From Cenococcum geophilum 1.58 (Eukaryota; Ascomycota; Dothideomycetes; Gloniales; Gloniaceae): DNA of 64,000 bases. Where the stretch lies: the NCBI GenBank assembly GCA_001692895.1, contig KV748285.1, positions 164,360 through 228,359 of the forward strand. The letters run 5' to 3'. Made by a program: the position numbers and the translations under genes. Shown here piece by piece: positions 22,920 to 33,872 of this stretch. The notes beneath the pieces were generated by a model, which saw only the letters and a list, made by a program, of their open reading frames with translations, was not told the DNA's origin and made no database searches. Positions within the stretch are counted from its first letter, which is position 1; each line of letters begins with the position of its first letter.

Positions 22920-23706
22920 CTAAGAATACCGCAATCCACGCTGGCGTTTTTTTTGACACTCTTTCTTCTCTTTTTCATTGGCGTGATCGTGGTAGTCACA
23001 GAGGTCGAAATCGGGAAAAACTTCCTCACTCCGGATTACATATCTGTATCTCGCCAGAACAGCATGAAAGATCTCGTGCGTCCAAAGCAATTCATCTTCG
23101 GGTGTCAAAACCGATCTGTTTTCGCAGTACTGGTGAACCAACAGCTTGGGTAACAACGACTTATCAGGAAGCGACTCGAATGCCATCTTAATAGTCTCAG
23201 CAGTGGGTATTTTTCCTGTATGCTTAAAATATGCGAACATCGTGTCGATAGTATCTCGTTGTAGGTCTGGGATATCATATCGATCTGCGAAGATGTGTAT
23301 TTTAATAATTTCGTGTTGGTCCAGGAAGCTTCCGTGCTCTTCTCCGTCCTTATCTTCTGCATAGTGTGACTCCTTCTGTCCAGGAAGGTTCCGTTGGTAG
23401 AGCCAATCTACGAAAACATCGAACGTCTCCCCCGTCACATCTTCTAGATGGAGTTGTTTCTCCTCTGCCTCTTTAAAAGACCCAGTAAATACCGCACGGA
23501 AGTATCCAGAACAGTGCGCCAACAGATCTTCATGAATATAGTGGGCTTTTTTCTCCTGACCGACCTCAATGGTGACGATTGTATGTGTTGCAGACCTATA
23601 TTACTTGTGAATATCCCTCAGAGAGCGCTATCTTTTTGGGCTGGGCTTACGAAGGCCGAGGAGGACGCTGCTTCAATAGGCTTGCGGATGAACTCGAAGG
23701 CGACAT
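22920..23706 (-). CDS. BTB/POZ domain protein 1 of tandem array
   Basis: Two exons, 23651-23706 and 22920-23595, with a 55-nt phase-2 intron, give 243 aa. A short Ser/Pro-rich start is followed by the BTB fold at about 20-125: IVTIEVG, YIHEDLLAHCSGYFRAVF, FKEAEEKQLHLEDVTGETF, VFVDWLYQRNLP and IHIFADRYDIPDL. A BACK-like helical part leads to a tail CDYHDH..C (C-x2-H-x-H-x8-C). BTB domains dimerise and often bring substrates to Cullin-3 ubiquitin ligases, but many fungal BTB-only proteins have no known partner. Three paralogues lie downstream on the same strand with the same intron position. Confidence 0.85.
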
Positions 23707-23888
23707 TGCGAGTTAAGATTGACCAGTAAAAATACTGGTTTGGGACGTGAAGAGACTGTTCTACGTTTGCTGGAGTGAGCGAGAGTTCGCCAGCTGGTAA
23801 CCGCGGTGGCAATGAAAGAGGTGGTGAAGGTGGAGTGCACGAAATGAGTGAGAAGTGAATCACTGAGAAATGGATCAGTATTATGCGG

Positions 23889-24562
23889 TCAGGATCCGGA
23901 GAGTAACTCTTGGCAGTAACTTTACTGTCCGAATCTTCTGCCAAGCTAGCAGCCCAGCAGGCAGTAAGGGAGGCTAAGGCACTACTTAGAGCCTATTTTA
24001 GTCTCCCCACCCTCTTACTGATAGGTACGCGCTACTCCTATTTTTGCCCCTATCCCTGCTCCCTCTTATGCTCTACACGTCTCTCTCTCTACGTACTCCT
24101 ATGCAAAAGAAGCACAGGCAGAGACACGGGCAGAGCTAAAGGAGAAGCAGGAGGTGGAGGAGAGGGAGAAGCAGTAGATAGCGGTGGCTTAGGTAGGAAG
24201 GTGGTGCTTAAGCTTGACATTTTCTTTTTTAACTACCCCTTTTCTATTGCTTCTCCTCCTCCCCCACCTCCTATTTCTCTCTTAACTCTGCCCGTCCTAC
24301 TTGAGTCTCTACCTGAGTCCCTACCAGAGTCTCTGCCTGCATCTCTACTTATATCTTTGCTAGTATCTCTGCTCGTGTTTCTTTTATAAGAATACGTAGA
24401 GAGAGACGTGCAGAGCATAGGAAGAAGTAGAGGCTTATATAAAGATAGACTGTGCTTAATTAATCTATAACTACAAAAAATACGCCCTGAGTCATTAGTT
24501 TTGTACCAGTAGAATTAACTTGGCATATGATTCGGACAGTAAAGTTACCGTCCAGATCCTGA
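23889..24562. mobile_element. foldback/MITE-like element between BTB genes
   Basis: Terminal inverted repeats of about 45 bp: tcaggatccgga..taactttactgtccgaatc on the left and its reverse complement at 24529-24562 on the right. The left arm has a 15-bp insertion. The interior is itself an imperfect inverted repeat: about 24046-24115 pairs with about 24375-24430, with shared ctctacacgtctctctctac sequence. Short imperfect 12-bp tandem units lie at about 24290-24372. There is no coding capacity, so it would be a non-autonomous element. No clear target-site duplication was found. Confidence 0.6.
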
Positions 24563-24859
24563 ACGGATTTTATGGGTGCAAGTGCTTAATCATTGCAGCA
24601 AGTGGAATGTCAGGGAAAACCTTAGGAATACTCGGTGGACCTTGGCCATCCTAAGTGCCGTTGAGGCGTACACCCCTTGTGGCGGTTTAGTTACACCCTT
24701 CCGAAGCTCATAGGGTGCTCGTCCGAAACACGCATGGTACAAGAAGGACTGAATGGATAACGTGTCACGTTCACAACACATGAGACACTTTAGCAAAGCC
24801 AAGGATATGTAAAAGAAGCTAAGAAATGTCACAAGGAACCGAAATATCAAGGAGTTCTA

Positions 24860-25674
24860 TCAGGCCATTTCGCTATAAGCTTTGCGTCCCTCTTTGCACT
24901 TCTCCCTCTCCGCTTTGCTCACGTGTTCGTGATAATCGCAGATGTCCAGACGACAGGTCGCCCTAATTTCCTTGTTCCTGAGTGGCTCCATTACGTCCGC
25001 GTATCGTAACATGATTTTAACTAAGAAATCAGTTGGCGTGAATCGAGTTCCGCTGCGCCCGCAATATCATCATCGGACTTCTTAAAAACCCGATAATGGC
25101 AATCAATCAGCAATTGGCGGACGGGCGATCTTTCAGGTAGCTTGGAAAAAGCGTTGATGGCTGTTTCATAGTGCGGGGGTGTTGTGTATTCCGAATTAGA
25201 TGTGGAAACAGCACATCCATAACTTCTCTCCAAAGTTTTGGAATGTCGTGGCCATCAGAAAGTATACAGAATCAATAAGACCCTCAGTCTTGTTTCTAGT
25301 CTTGTCACTATACAGACGGGGCCAGTGCACTACTGCCTCATCTAGCGTCGAATATTTGCCCTGCCCGGGAAGTTTTTGTGTGTAAAGCCAGTCCACGAAA
25401 ATGTCGAACGTGCGGGTGGAAACATTGCTGAGCGTCACGAGGTTCTCTTCGGCTTCTTTGAACGAGCCCCTCAAAGCTGCACGAAAGTACTCAGAGTAGT
25501 AGGCCAGGAAGTCTCGATGAATACGGTAGCTCTTTTCTTTAGCGTTGATAAGGGTAATTGTCTCAGCTACTGACCTAAAGTTTGATCTGTCAGCTCAATC
25601 ATGACAAATGCTCTGGAAGTGTGTTGAACTTACGAGAAGCAAGGCCGTATTTTCGATGAATTTATTGCTGACAT
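24860..25674 (-). pseudogene. BTB/POZ protein 2 of tandem array, frameshifted
   Basis: Exon 1 is 25634-25674 and exon 2 starts at 25574 after a 59-nt phase-2 intron at the same place as in the neighbouring paralogue. The first 100 residues are a good BTB domain (YRIHRDFLAYYSEYFRAAL, FKEAEENLVTLSNVSTRTF, IFVDWLYTQKLPG). After that the family sequence continues only by changing frame: near 25255-25263 (before DIPKLWREVMDVLFPHL), near 25174-25200 by a run of five G (before YETAINAFSKLPERSPVRQL), and near 25045-25060 (before FLVKIMLRYADVMEPL). The tail CDYHEH..C is intact and ends at TGA 24860. It is either a young pseudogene or carries base-calling indels. Confidence 0.72.
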
Positions 25675-26123
25675 TGTGGAGCAAGGGTTGAGTTACAAAA
25701 TCATGAGACATCATGAAATAGTTGATGGCAGGTATGAGCTAGGGAAGCGATTACTGAACGAGACCAGTGGTGAAGTTGACTTTGATAAAAAGGAAGAAAA
25801 GGTGAAGTCGTAGTGAGGCAAGTTCTCGACGCAAAGAAATATCATGAGCACGTGATATCTCTCTCCCATTCATTAATGATGAGGGATGCGATCGATAATT
25901 TTAGCATGCTGTTGGTTCTCTACTGGCTACAGGTTAAATGCGTGAGTTGAGTTCGACATGGCTCCTACTCCTAAGGACAAGTTCTATACGAAGCGAAGGC
26001 CTCCCAAAAACAGCGATACAAAATAAACCGAAGCTACTGTGCTACATCTGCTATACCGGGGACCTCCTGATAAAACAAGCCACTCTGACAAAAGAAAATT
26101 CGCTCAAAACGCTGTCATCAACC

Positions 26124-27088
26124 CTACTTCGGCTGCCGGTCGTTGGAGCATAGCTGCCTCTCTTCTTCCGTCTCATGCTCATGATAGTCGCACATGTGCA
26201 GTTTGTACGAACTGGTCATTTCTTTAGCCCGAAGTCGTCCCATAATTTTTGCATGTCGCAGCATGACCCCAAGTAGGAACTCGTGAGGCAGCTTTTCCCG
26301 TTGCTTTCGTTCCGACTCGTCATCATCCGACTCTCGAAATCGCTGACAGTAGACGTCAACGAAGAACCTGCACAGCGGCGTAGTTGTGGGAAGTTTGGCA
26401 AAAGCCAGGACCACGACAGCGTACTTAGGCAACACTGAGGCCGCAAAGATCCGATCCATAACCTGTCGGCGGAGTCCAGGAACGTCGTACATGTCGGCGA
26501 AGATGTAGAGCTCGGCGAACTCGAGTCCTGTGTAACTGGAAACTAGCTNGCGGCCGCCCAAGACTCCGGTCTCGTCGACTTCTTTCTTCGTTCGCGGCAG
26601 TCGTTCCGTGTAGAGCCAGTCCATGAACATGTAGAACGTTGACACCTTCACGTCTGGGATCGGGATGGCCCGCTCTTCAGCATTGAATGAGCTGTTGAAT
26701 GCAGCTTTGAAGTAGGGTGAATAGTACATAAGAAGATCTCGATGCACGTGAAAGCACTGCTCATTGGGTCCAACGTTGAGCGTCACGATAGTCTGCGACA
26801 TTGCACTGCGATTTACATTTTGAGCTTCACCAACCCCGAATAAGTTATATAGCGCAGTACTTACGAGAATGAAGGCCGGGGAAGTGTTTGTCTGAATGTG
26901 GCCGCAGCCGGTTGCTCTGGAACGACAGCCGCTAATGCGTTGTCAATCTCATAGATGAGTCTATCGTTCATTTCGGGAGGTGTATTGGGATGAGAGTCTG
27001 TTACGTCCTTATCTTTACCGTGAATAAAAGATGAAGGCGGCGAGACTGGCGTGCGGATGCGTTTCTTTTCTTTCTTGGGTCCTGCCAT
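26124..27088 (-). CDS. BTB/POZ domain protein 3 of tandem array
   Basis: Two exons, 26865-27088 and 26124-26805, with a 59-nt phase-2 intron, give 301 aa. The N-terminal 75 residues are basic and then Pro/Ala-rich (KKEKKRIRTP), longer than in the paralogues. The BTB domain follows (TIVTLNVG, HVHRDLLMYYSPYFKAAF, FYMFMDWLYTERLP, LYIFADMYDVPGL), then a helical C-terminal part and the array's C-x2-H-x-H-x8-C tail (MCDYHEH...LC). This is the best-preserved copy. One ambiguous base at 26549 leaves a single residue unknown, next to a NotI-like octamer. The splice joins the proline-rich leader to the BTB core in the same phase as in the other copies. Confidence 0.85.
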
Positions 27089-27857
27089 GGTGTTGTAGAT
27101 GTGTTATGCCCTGCTACTGTTAGGTTTTGTGCAAGCCAATGGGACGGATGGACAACGCAAGTGAAGCGAATATGCAGGAGTGCCACTCTGTCAGCCTTGT
27201 GTGGTAAGAAATTCATAAAATGGGTCCTTACTTGCATAAAATAGTTGTTGGTACCTTAGATGACAGTGGATAGGTACAGCGCAACTGATTCGACGATAGA
27301 ATTATGAGCGAAATAAATGGGTGAAAATTGTAAACAACTACAATGCTAGAGAAGTATGCTCCGTAATTAACCTATGCACTATTTAATGAATGCTTTAGAG
27401 TCCACTGCAATAGCCTCGAAGCTCTGCTAACACTGCGAAAGCAGTTTAGAGGGGCGCGGTTAGTAGACAGCATCATGTATGCGCCTCAATGGAGTATGGG
27501 GTTAGGCATGATGGGTGGGTTGTAAGGAAAATAGCTGGATCGTAAATCAAACAGCTAGGCACTGAAATGCATGGATTGTAAAGAAAACGAAACCCAAAGG
27601 CTAGAAGCTTGCCCCAGTCATGAAGTCCGTAGTGCCAAGTTTACAACATCTTCCTTTGACGATATTGCCCAAGTGAAATGTCTATCTTGCCCAATCGTGA
27701 AGGTCAGATCTCTCAAACTAAAACCTTTCAATACTGACAATCGTGGTCCCGCTACCGTCCTATGCACTTGACTCCGTCCTTGAGTTCATGACTTGCGTAA
27801 TTCGCGCCTGACCCGCTCCTAGGTGTTGAAATGCTTATGGTAATCGCAGGGGTCCGG

Positions 27858-28517
27858 TTAACGGGGGTCACCATCGTCTACAGCATGTGATTTCAATTTG
27901 GGACTCTTGAGGAGGCAGTTAACAAGGAACTTGTGCGGCAGTTTAGATCGAAGCTGCTTCTCTTGACTATCGTCGTAATTTGGCCGAAAGCGCTCGCAGT
28001 AAATATCGACAAGGAATTTGCAAATGGGTGATGTCTCCGGGAAAAGTTCGAACGCTTCGATGACCGTTTCGTACGTTGGCAAACAGTCAGAATCAGTACA
28101 CTTAACGAAGTAAGCGTTCATAGAGACCTTCTGGAGGCTGGGGATCTGATAGCGAGCGGCAAAGGCATATAGTGCAAATAGTTGGTCCCGATTCCTGTGT
28201 CTCTTTTGAGGATTGTCGAGGAGTTCGTGAGAGCAAAGCCAATGCATGAAGGCCTCAAATGTTCCTTTCGTGACATCAGTGAGTGTCACCTCACTATCTT
28301 GGCCTTTTTGGATCGGACCTTTCAAGGTATTCCGAAAATGCTTAGAACAGGCGGCCAACAGCTCTTGATGGATGGTATAACGATGCATATTGGCGCCAAG
28401 TTTGACCTTAACGATCGTGGGGCCTATGCGACTACAGGTTTGAGCTTGTGAGCTATCGGACTTTCCAAAGAGATGATATGGGGGCCTTTACGTAAACATG
28501 GAGTGACGTGACTTCAT
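27858..28517 (-). CDS. BTB/POZ domain protein 4 of tandem array, C-terminally truncated
   Basis: Exon 2 is 27858-28431. A likely first exon, 28492-28517, joins through a 60-nt phase-2 intron to give 199 aa; alternatively translation starts at the internal ATG 28388 (176 aa). BTB motifs: TIVKVKLGA, YTIHQELLAACSKHFRNTL, FEAFMHWLCSHELL and LYAFAARYQIPSL, then SPICKFLVDIYCERFRP. It ends at TAA 27858. In the same frame, four codons after that stop, the sequence reads CDYHKH, the start of the tail conserved in the other three copies, so the tail was lost by a stop codon. A CAA to TAA change would explain it, though this is inference. Confidence 0.75.
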
Positions 28518-29135
28518 ATTTCTTAGTGCCAACATCGTAGCTTATGCCACCTTCCGGTTGATGATGTGACGATAGTGCGTGAAAGTGAAGGCAGATGGTT
28601 GTCTTTGAGTTGATGTTGAAGCGCCGAAGACTGAAGGTGTACCTAAAGATTAGATAAAGAAGAGCAGTAATGGGGGTATGTGCTATTAGAGGAACGAGCG
28701 CTCGCAAAATGAGTGGGCTTTCTCTCAAGTGAGACAGGTGAATTGGTCACAACCCGTCTAGAAAGACAACAAGACAAGGTAAGGATTTGGACCTTTGTGC
28801 GATTAAGTGAGATTGTCAAAAAGGCACTTAAATGGGTGAGTGAGTACGACTACAGCTCATAGAGCCATATGAGGGGTTGTGAACCGAATAATAAAGCGAA
28901 CATAATGAAAATATTTTACTCAACATGAACTTCGACTATAGAGACAGCATTAATCCAGAGCTGTCGCCAGGCTTTCCCAAACCCTTAAGAAGATAATACT
29001 CTGTACAGTTTTGAACAACTGAAATTCTTCAGGCCAACAATTCTGCTTTAACATCAGCACTCTTTCTACTCTCCAACACCCCTTCACCTCCCACCTCCCA
29101 CCTCCAAACCCGCCACCACGATCACTCTTCAACCC
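28518..29135. other. intergenic region
   Basis: 618 bp between the last BTB gene and VTC1. No supported gene. Confidence 0.35.
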
Positions 29136-29578
29136 TCACTTGTGGCTTCCCGCAGCTCCCGTAATCCTCAGTACGAAATTAACAACAACAGCGGCAAACA
29201 GCGCAACCGCGAGTACCGTCGGGCCCAACCTATCGTCAAACCCGCCCTGTCCCCTCATTCGTATGCTCTTCGCCCTCCAATGGAACGTAAACAGCGCGTA
29301 CAGCATGGCAGCCATAGCGACGAGCGTGAACAGGCCTGCACTGATCTGACCGACTTTATCGCCGAAGTTGAGGAGGCCAACGGCGAGACCACCCAGGATG
29401 ACGGTGAAGTTGAGCCATGATAGGAAGGTGCGCTCGTTAGCGAAAAAGACTTTCGGCTCGACTCGAGTTGGGAGCGCGATGCGCTTGCCTGGGAATTGTC
29501 AGATACGCCGTGGGGATTGGAATATGAGGGGTGGTTGGGGATACCTGGAGCTGTCTGGAGGAGAGGCTGGGTCGACAT
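29136..29578 (-). CDS. vtc1: vacuolar transporter chaperone subunit Vtc1
   Basis: Two exons, 29545-29578 and 29136-29488, with a 56-nt phase-1 intron, give 128 aa, the usual length of Vtc1. The protein is a bare VTC/DUF202 membrane domain: RTFLSWLNF before the first span, then three hydrophobic segments (about 35-50, 58-80 and 102-122). The basic [20 protein letters not shown] block is characteristic. Vtc1 forms the membrane channel part of the complex that makes polyphosphate and moves it into the vacuole with Vtc4 as polymerase. It lacks the SPX and catalytic domains of Vtc2-4, as expected. Confidence 0.92.
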
Positions 29579-29975
29579 GATGCTCGATTGAAGCTTCTTC
29601 CGATAACCCCGCTAGCTTGGGAGATGGTGATGAAAGTTTAGTTGAGGAAGGCCAATTGGTCCTTCTAATAGCAATTAATAGATTAAAGAGTCTCCGGACA
29701 ATTGAGTCGGAGAATTAGATGAAGTAGAGGGGTTGGTGGAGAGGAGTGTGAAAGAAGCAAAAGGCTTGTTCACCCTTCCCGCCGCACGTTCTTCGAGGGC
29801 AGAACGTGATCGGTCCAATGCGCAGGGCTTGCTCCCCGCACAACCCAGCGACCATCTCTAGGCCAAACAAGCCTCGAAAACAAATCACGAGAACTGCAGA
29901 AGCACCACCGTCGTTATCCACACTCCAGCGTCCCCTACAAAGAAGAGCCTCGTTTTCTCTAATAATATAGACATA
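29579..29975. promoter_or_regulatory. shared divergent promoter of VTC1 and dynein light chain
   Basis: 397 bp between divergent start codons, non-coding, with both 5' leaders. No phosphate-response box is claimed. Confidence 0.4.
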
Positions 29976-30578
29976 ATGGCTCCAGTAAGCCCCCAGCTAT
30001 CCTTATTCAACCTTTCACCGCTAACATGCCATCCAGCCTGTCGCAGACACCCGACTGAAGCAAATCGCAACTGACGTACGCTTGCACTCTCCCACCGCAT
30101 CCTCAAACCATCTCTAACGCTCCGTCACCCAGGCCTGCGACTCCGCGCTCAGCAATGCAGAAAGTTACAACCACACCCTCGTCGCCGACTGGAACTCCAC
30201 GATAATCGTACGTGCACCCCACCACAACACCACTACCCCTTTTCCCCCTACCCAAGCAGCCTCTCCCGCACCCTCAATCCCATCCCCCCTACTAACAACC
30301 GGCCCCAGAACACGATCCTGAAATCGCTCATCAGCGAAACCAGCAGCGGCCCGACCTCGCAGCCCAGCTTCAAGTACGCCGTCAACAGCACCATCATCCA
30401 GCACTTGTCGCCCGTGCCGGGGAGCAGCGAGCCCGTGCCCGTCGGCCGCCGCGGCATGCACTCGGCCGTCGGCGCGTACTGGAACAACGAGAAGGACGGC
30501 ATGTGGAGCTTCAAGTACGAGGGCGGCGACAAGAAGGGCATGGATATCGTTATTAGCGTCATGTGGGTGGCGATTTGA
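29976..30578 (+). CDS. Tctex-type dynein light chain
   Basis: Four exons, 29976-29984, 30037-30075, 30133-30207 and 30309-30578, give 130 aa. Every intron has GTA(A/C)G donors and CAG acceptors, and all junctions are phase 0. The very short first exon (three codons) and the intron-rich 5' end are usual for this family. Conserved blocks: NHTLVADWNSTIINTILKSL (the central helix), FKYAVNSTIIQ, and the C-terminal strands YWNNEKDGMWSFKYEGG and DIVISVMWVAI. The dimeric light chain binds the intermediate chain of cytoplasmic dynein and helps load cargo. A low-complexity insert with Ser-Glu-Pro lies between the second and third strands. Confidence 0.9.
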
Positions 30579-31118
30579 TTCAAGTTTCCTGAAGGGAGCG
30601 AGGGAGAGAGGAGGAGGTAGATAAAGGGGAGAGGGGTTTCGGGGAGTTGGGCGGGACGATTGGGTAGGGCTAATATTTATCTTTATTGCATGAGCAGCGG
30701 GTGCTTTGGGAGTCTGTTCTTTCTTTCCTTTCCTTTCTCTTTCTTCTCTCATTTCGTGCGGCTTTGGGGAAGGGAGGTGAGAGAGTGTATTTGTGCGATG
30801 GAAAACGCCTAGGTATTCTTTCGACAGTCCCCAAAACTCCTGGTTCAACTATCTTCAACATCGTCCAGAATCAACGTGTCTGATGGGTGCTGCTGATGCT
30901 GCTAGAACGCCAAAAGAAACGCTAGGTCTGAGCGGGCAATACATGAAGCCGATTTTAACCTTTTCCCTCGAAACAATCAATTCTTTATTCCGCTCTCAGT
31001 TATCTTCCAGATTTCTTCTCAGTCATATGGCACTACTCTCCCGAACCTCTCAATTGGCCTGGCCAAGCTGTATTTCTCTATCTACACTATACAACTACCA
31101 TCTAAAACTAGCCCACTC
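30579..31118. other. intergenic region
   Basis: 540 bp between convergent genes. No supported gene; open frames here are antisense or extend from the flanking genes. Confidence 0.35.
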
Positions 31119-33139
31119 TCAACTAGCACAGTCTACCACCTCTCGCTCCCAGACACGCTGGCCGGATCACACCCCCTACAACCCCTCGCCCTCGCCCTCG
31201 CATACGGATGCCCCTCGGTACTCGGCACTAAATGGTCTCTCCAGCGTACTCACCAACCCGGGATGACGCTGCGCCAGATCCGTAACGCCAACCAGACGCA
31301 TGGCGACCTCGAGCTCGTCGCGCATGACATCGATGAAGTGCTCGACGCCCTGCTGGCCGTAGTTCAGCGCGTACAGGAAGGGGCGGCCGATGCCAACGGC
31401 CGTGGCGCCCAGACAGGGCCTTCAGCACGTCGGTGCCGCGCCGGATGCCGCCGTCCGGGAAGACCTCGAGCGAGCCGAAGACGTGCGGGCACAGGCGGTG
31501 CAGTTCGAGGAGCGTGAGGAGCGCGGGTGGGGAGTTTGTGGAGGGGGGGTGTTAGTCAGCTGGGGTTTCTGCAGGCCTTTGCCTTCCTCCGCTTTCCTGC
31601 CCCCCCCATTTCCCTTTCTCTGCGAGCAAAAGAAGCGCAGGGTGAGGCGCAGCCCAGCGAGCCAGAGAAACGGGGCGCAAAAAAAAGACGAAAACTCACG
31701 TATCCAAACTCCTCCCCCCGTGATTACTAACCACGATCCCCTTGCACCCCATACTCGACCGCCAACCGCGCGTCCGCCGCGCCCATAATCCCCTTCAGCA
31801 CAATCGGCAACTCGGTCAGGCTCCGCAACCACCAGATCCGCCCAGCTCAGCGTCGCGTCGATATACCCGGCCATAACCCTACCCAGACTGCCGCACTTGG
31901 CGTCGTTTGGCGCGCACCCCGCTCATGGGCGAGTGCAGCGTCTCGTCGGCGCGCTCGCGCTCGCCGGCCTCGCGCTTGCCGGGGACGGGCGCGTCGACGG
32001 TGACGAAGATGGCGCGGATGCCGAGGGAGGCGGCGGCGCGGTCTTTGTTGACGTAGAGCTGGAAGAAGAAAGGGTGCGTCGGGGGTGCGGCGGGCGTGAT
32101 GGAGGCGAGGGGGACGGAGGCGCTGGTGGAGACCTTGCGGGGTGAATGCGCATCAGTTTAGTCTGCTCTTCTCTCCTTACGTCTATTGCGATGCTGCTTC
32201 TGCAGCAGCAGCAGCAGCAGCAGCAGTGGCAGCGGGGGACTGGGGACGGGATCAAGGGGTACAGAGATACCTCGTCTAGCGGGAGGGGAAGGAAAGCCAA
32301 GGAAAGGAGAGGAGAGGAGTAAGGAGGACGACAGAGAACCGAAAAAAAAGAGACAAAAAACCACACTTACACACTGAATAACCCCCTTCCTCCCACACGC
32401 CGCCGCAATCGCCCTCTCGCCCTCCGGATGCGCCAGCCGCGCCATGGCTGCCGGCGCGCAGAAAAACGGCACCGCGCTCTCGCACCCCAGGATGCGCGTG
32501 CGCGTGTTCACATCCCGCACGCTGCGCAGCACCCGCGGCTGCCACCACGCCCGGTCGAACACCGCTCTGTTCGCTTTCACCGTCACCAGGTCCGTCGCGG
32601 CCGACGAGAAGAACGCCCACGTCTTCTTGGAGAGGGTGCGCGCTGCTACGGCTTCGAAGTCGTGGCTGCTGATGAGCGTTTCTAGCGGCGGTTTGGTGGA
32701 GGCGGCGGCTGGGGAGGACGGGGAGGGCGCTGGAAGCGACTGCTGCTGGTGCTGCTGGGGCCAGGAGGGCGGGAGGGTGCTGGTGTCTAGCTTGCCGGTG
32801 CGTTTGGAGGGCGTAAGGTGGTCGTTCAGCAGAGAGGGCGGGTGGACTTCGTTGTAGGCGGCCGTGCCTGCGTGCTTGAGAATCACTTCAGTGCACCCAT
32901 TAGCCGCCCAATCGATTGTCTAGCAGCCGCAACCGCAACCGCAATCTCAATTGCAAGTTGCAAGCCAGCTGGGGTATGTAAAATAGATGTCCGAGCATCT
33001 GTCTTACCGGCAGCGCCGCCCGGGTGCTCAGGCGCGAATTCGGCCACGTCCCACACCGCCCGTCGATCATGACCCAGCAGTTCTCCGCCTCACTATGCTG
33101 CTGCACCTGGTCGGCTGTCACGAGCTGTTCTTTCGCCAT
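31119..33139 (-). pseudogene. flavocytochrome b2-like FMN-dependent 2-hydroxyacid dehydrogenase, frameshifted
   Basis: It starts at ATG 33139 with a cytochrome b5 domain (WVMIDGR, then the haem-ligand block EFAPEHPGGAA), spliced over 32886-33007 to VILKHAG. It continues as the FMN-binding alpha-hydroxyacid dehydrogenase barrel: [66 protein letters not shown] and [13 protein letters not shown]. This is the layout of L-lactate cytochrome c oxidoreductase. The reading frame must be changed about five times: near 33055, 31907, 31832, 31740 and 31412. Between the breaks the protein is well conserved, with no scattered stops. A 237-nt intron (32134-32370) holds a (CAG)8 tract. The 3' end is uncertain (TGA at 31119 after a last small exon). 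It is either a recent pseudogene or a gene with indel errors. Confidence 0.7.
32202..32226. repeat. CAG trinucleotide repeat, about 8 units
   Basis: Lies inside the second intron of the flavocytochrome b2-like gene, close to the branch-site end. Perfect units, so possibly length-polymorphic. Confidence 0.8.
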
Positions 33140-33872
33140 AATGAGGGGGATTGCGTGCGCAATTGCTCAAGAGGGGAACACAACTCTTTTTCTTTCACGG
33201 AATGGGGAAACGGACCCGCGCCGCAACGCTCTGTTTTGTAGTATGCTGTATACATGTGGCTTTTGTGGTTAGTGGACTCTGGGGAGTGGACGGGCGGTTT
33301 GCATGTTTTGCCCGAAGCAAGCGTGACAGCTTGAGGATTATTTTTATCACTTGTTAAAAGTAAAAGTATATATAGTGATTTTACCTTTAATAAAGCATTT
33401 CTTTGCGGATGCGGGGAGCGAAATGGGGCGGCGATCGCGGGAATAAGGCCGAGGGATCTGGCCGGGCCTGCCTTTGGACGTGTCGTATCTTATCGTGTGT
33501 TTTGACGAGGGCACTAGAACGGTCGTAGAAGGTCAAGAGGAAGGCTGAGCAAGGCTGCTGGACGGGTTTCCTTGATGGTCGAGTCCGTGAGTACCGTGCA
33601 GACGTACGACGAGTCGGGTTGTCTGCTCCCACTTGGAACAACATATTGTGGAGTGGTTTAAGAATCTTACTGCTGAAGTGGATATCAATACGTTCTAATT
33701 AGTACACTCTTAAGAGCATACATATGGGTAATCGTGTTTGCTAGGAGCTCATGTTCGATGACATGACGTGTATTATATAGAAAAGCACAAAAAACCACCC
33801 CCATGATAAATGCCGATCAGCGCTATAGCCGTTTAAACATGTGCAGGACAAAAGCAGTAGAGAAAACATAAT
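33140..33872. other. intergenic region
   Basis: 733 bp holding the promoter of the dehydrogenase-like gene and the 3' region of the bZIP gene. AT-rich 3' part; nothing coding seen. Confidence 0.35.

Noticed and set aside
30165..30848. Minus-strand frame of 227 codons
   Set aside because: Antisense to the dynein light chain gene, whose exons give a complete conserved protein.
31390..32886. Several long frames on both strands in a GC-rich stretch
   Set aside because: High GC lowers stop frequency. Only the minus-strand frames that piece together as a flavin dehydrogenase have domain support.
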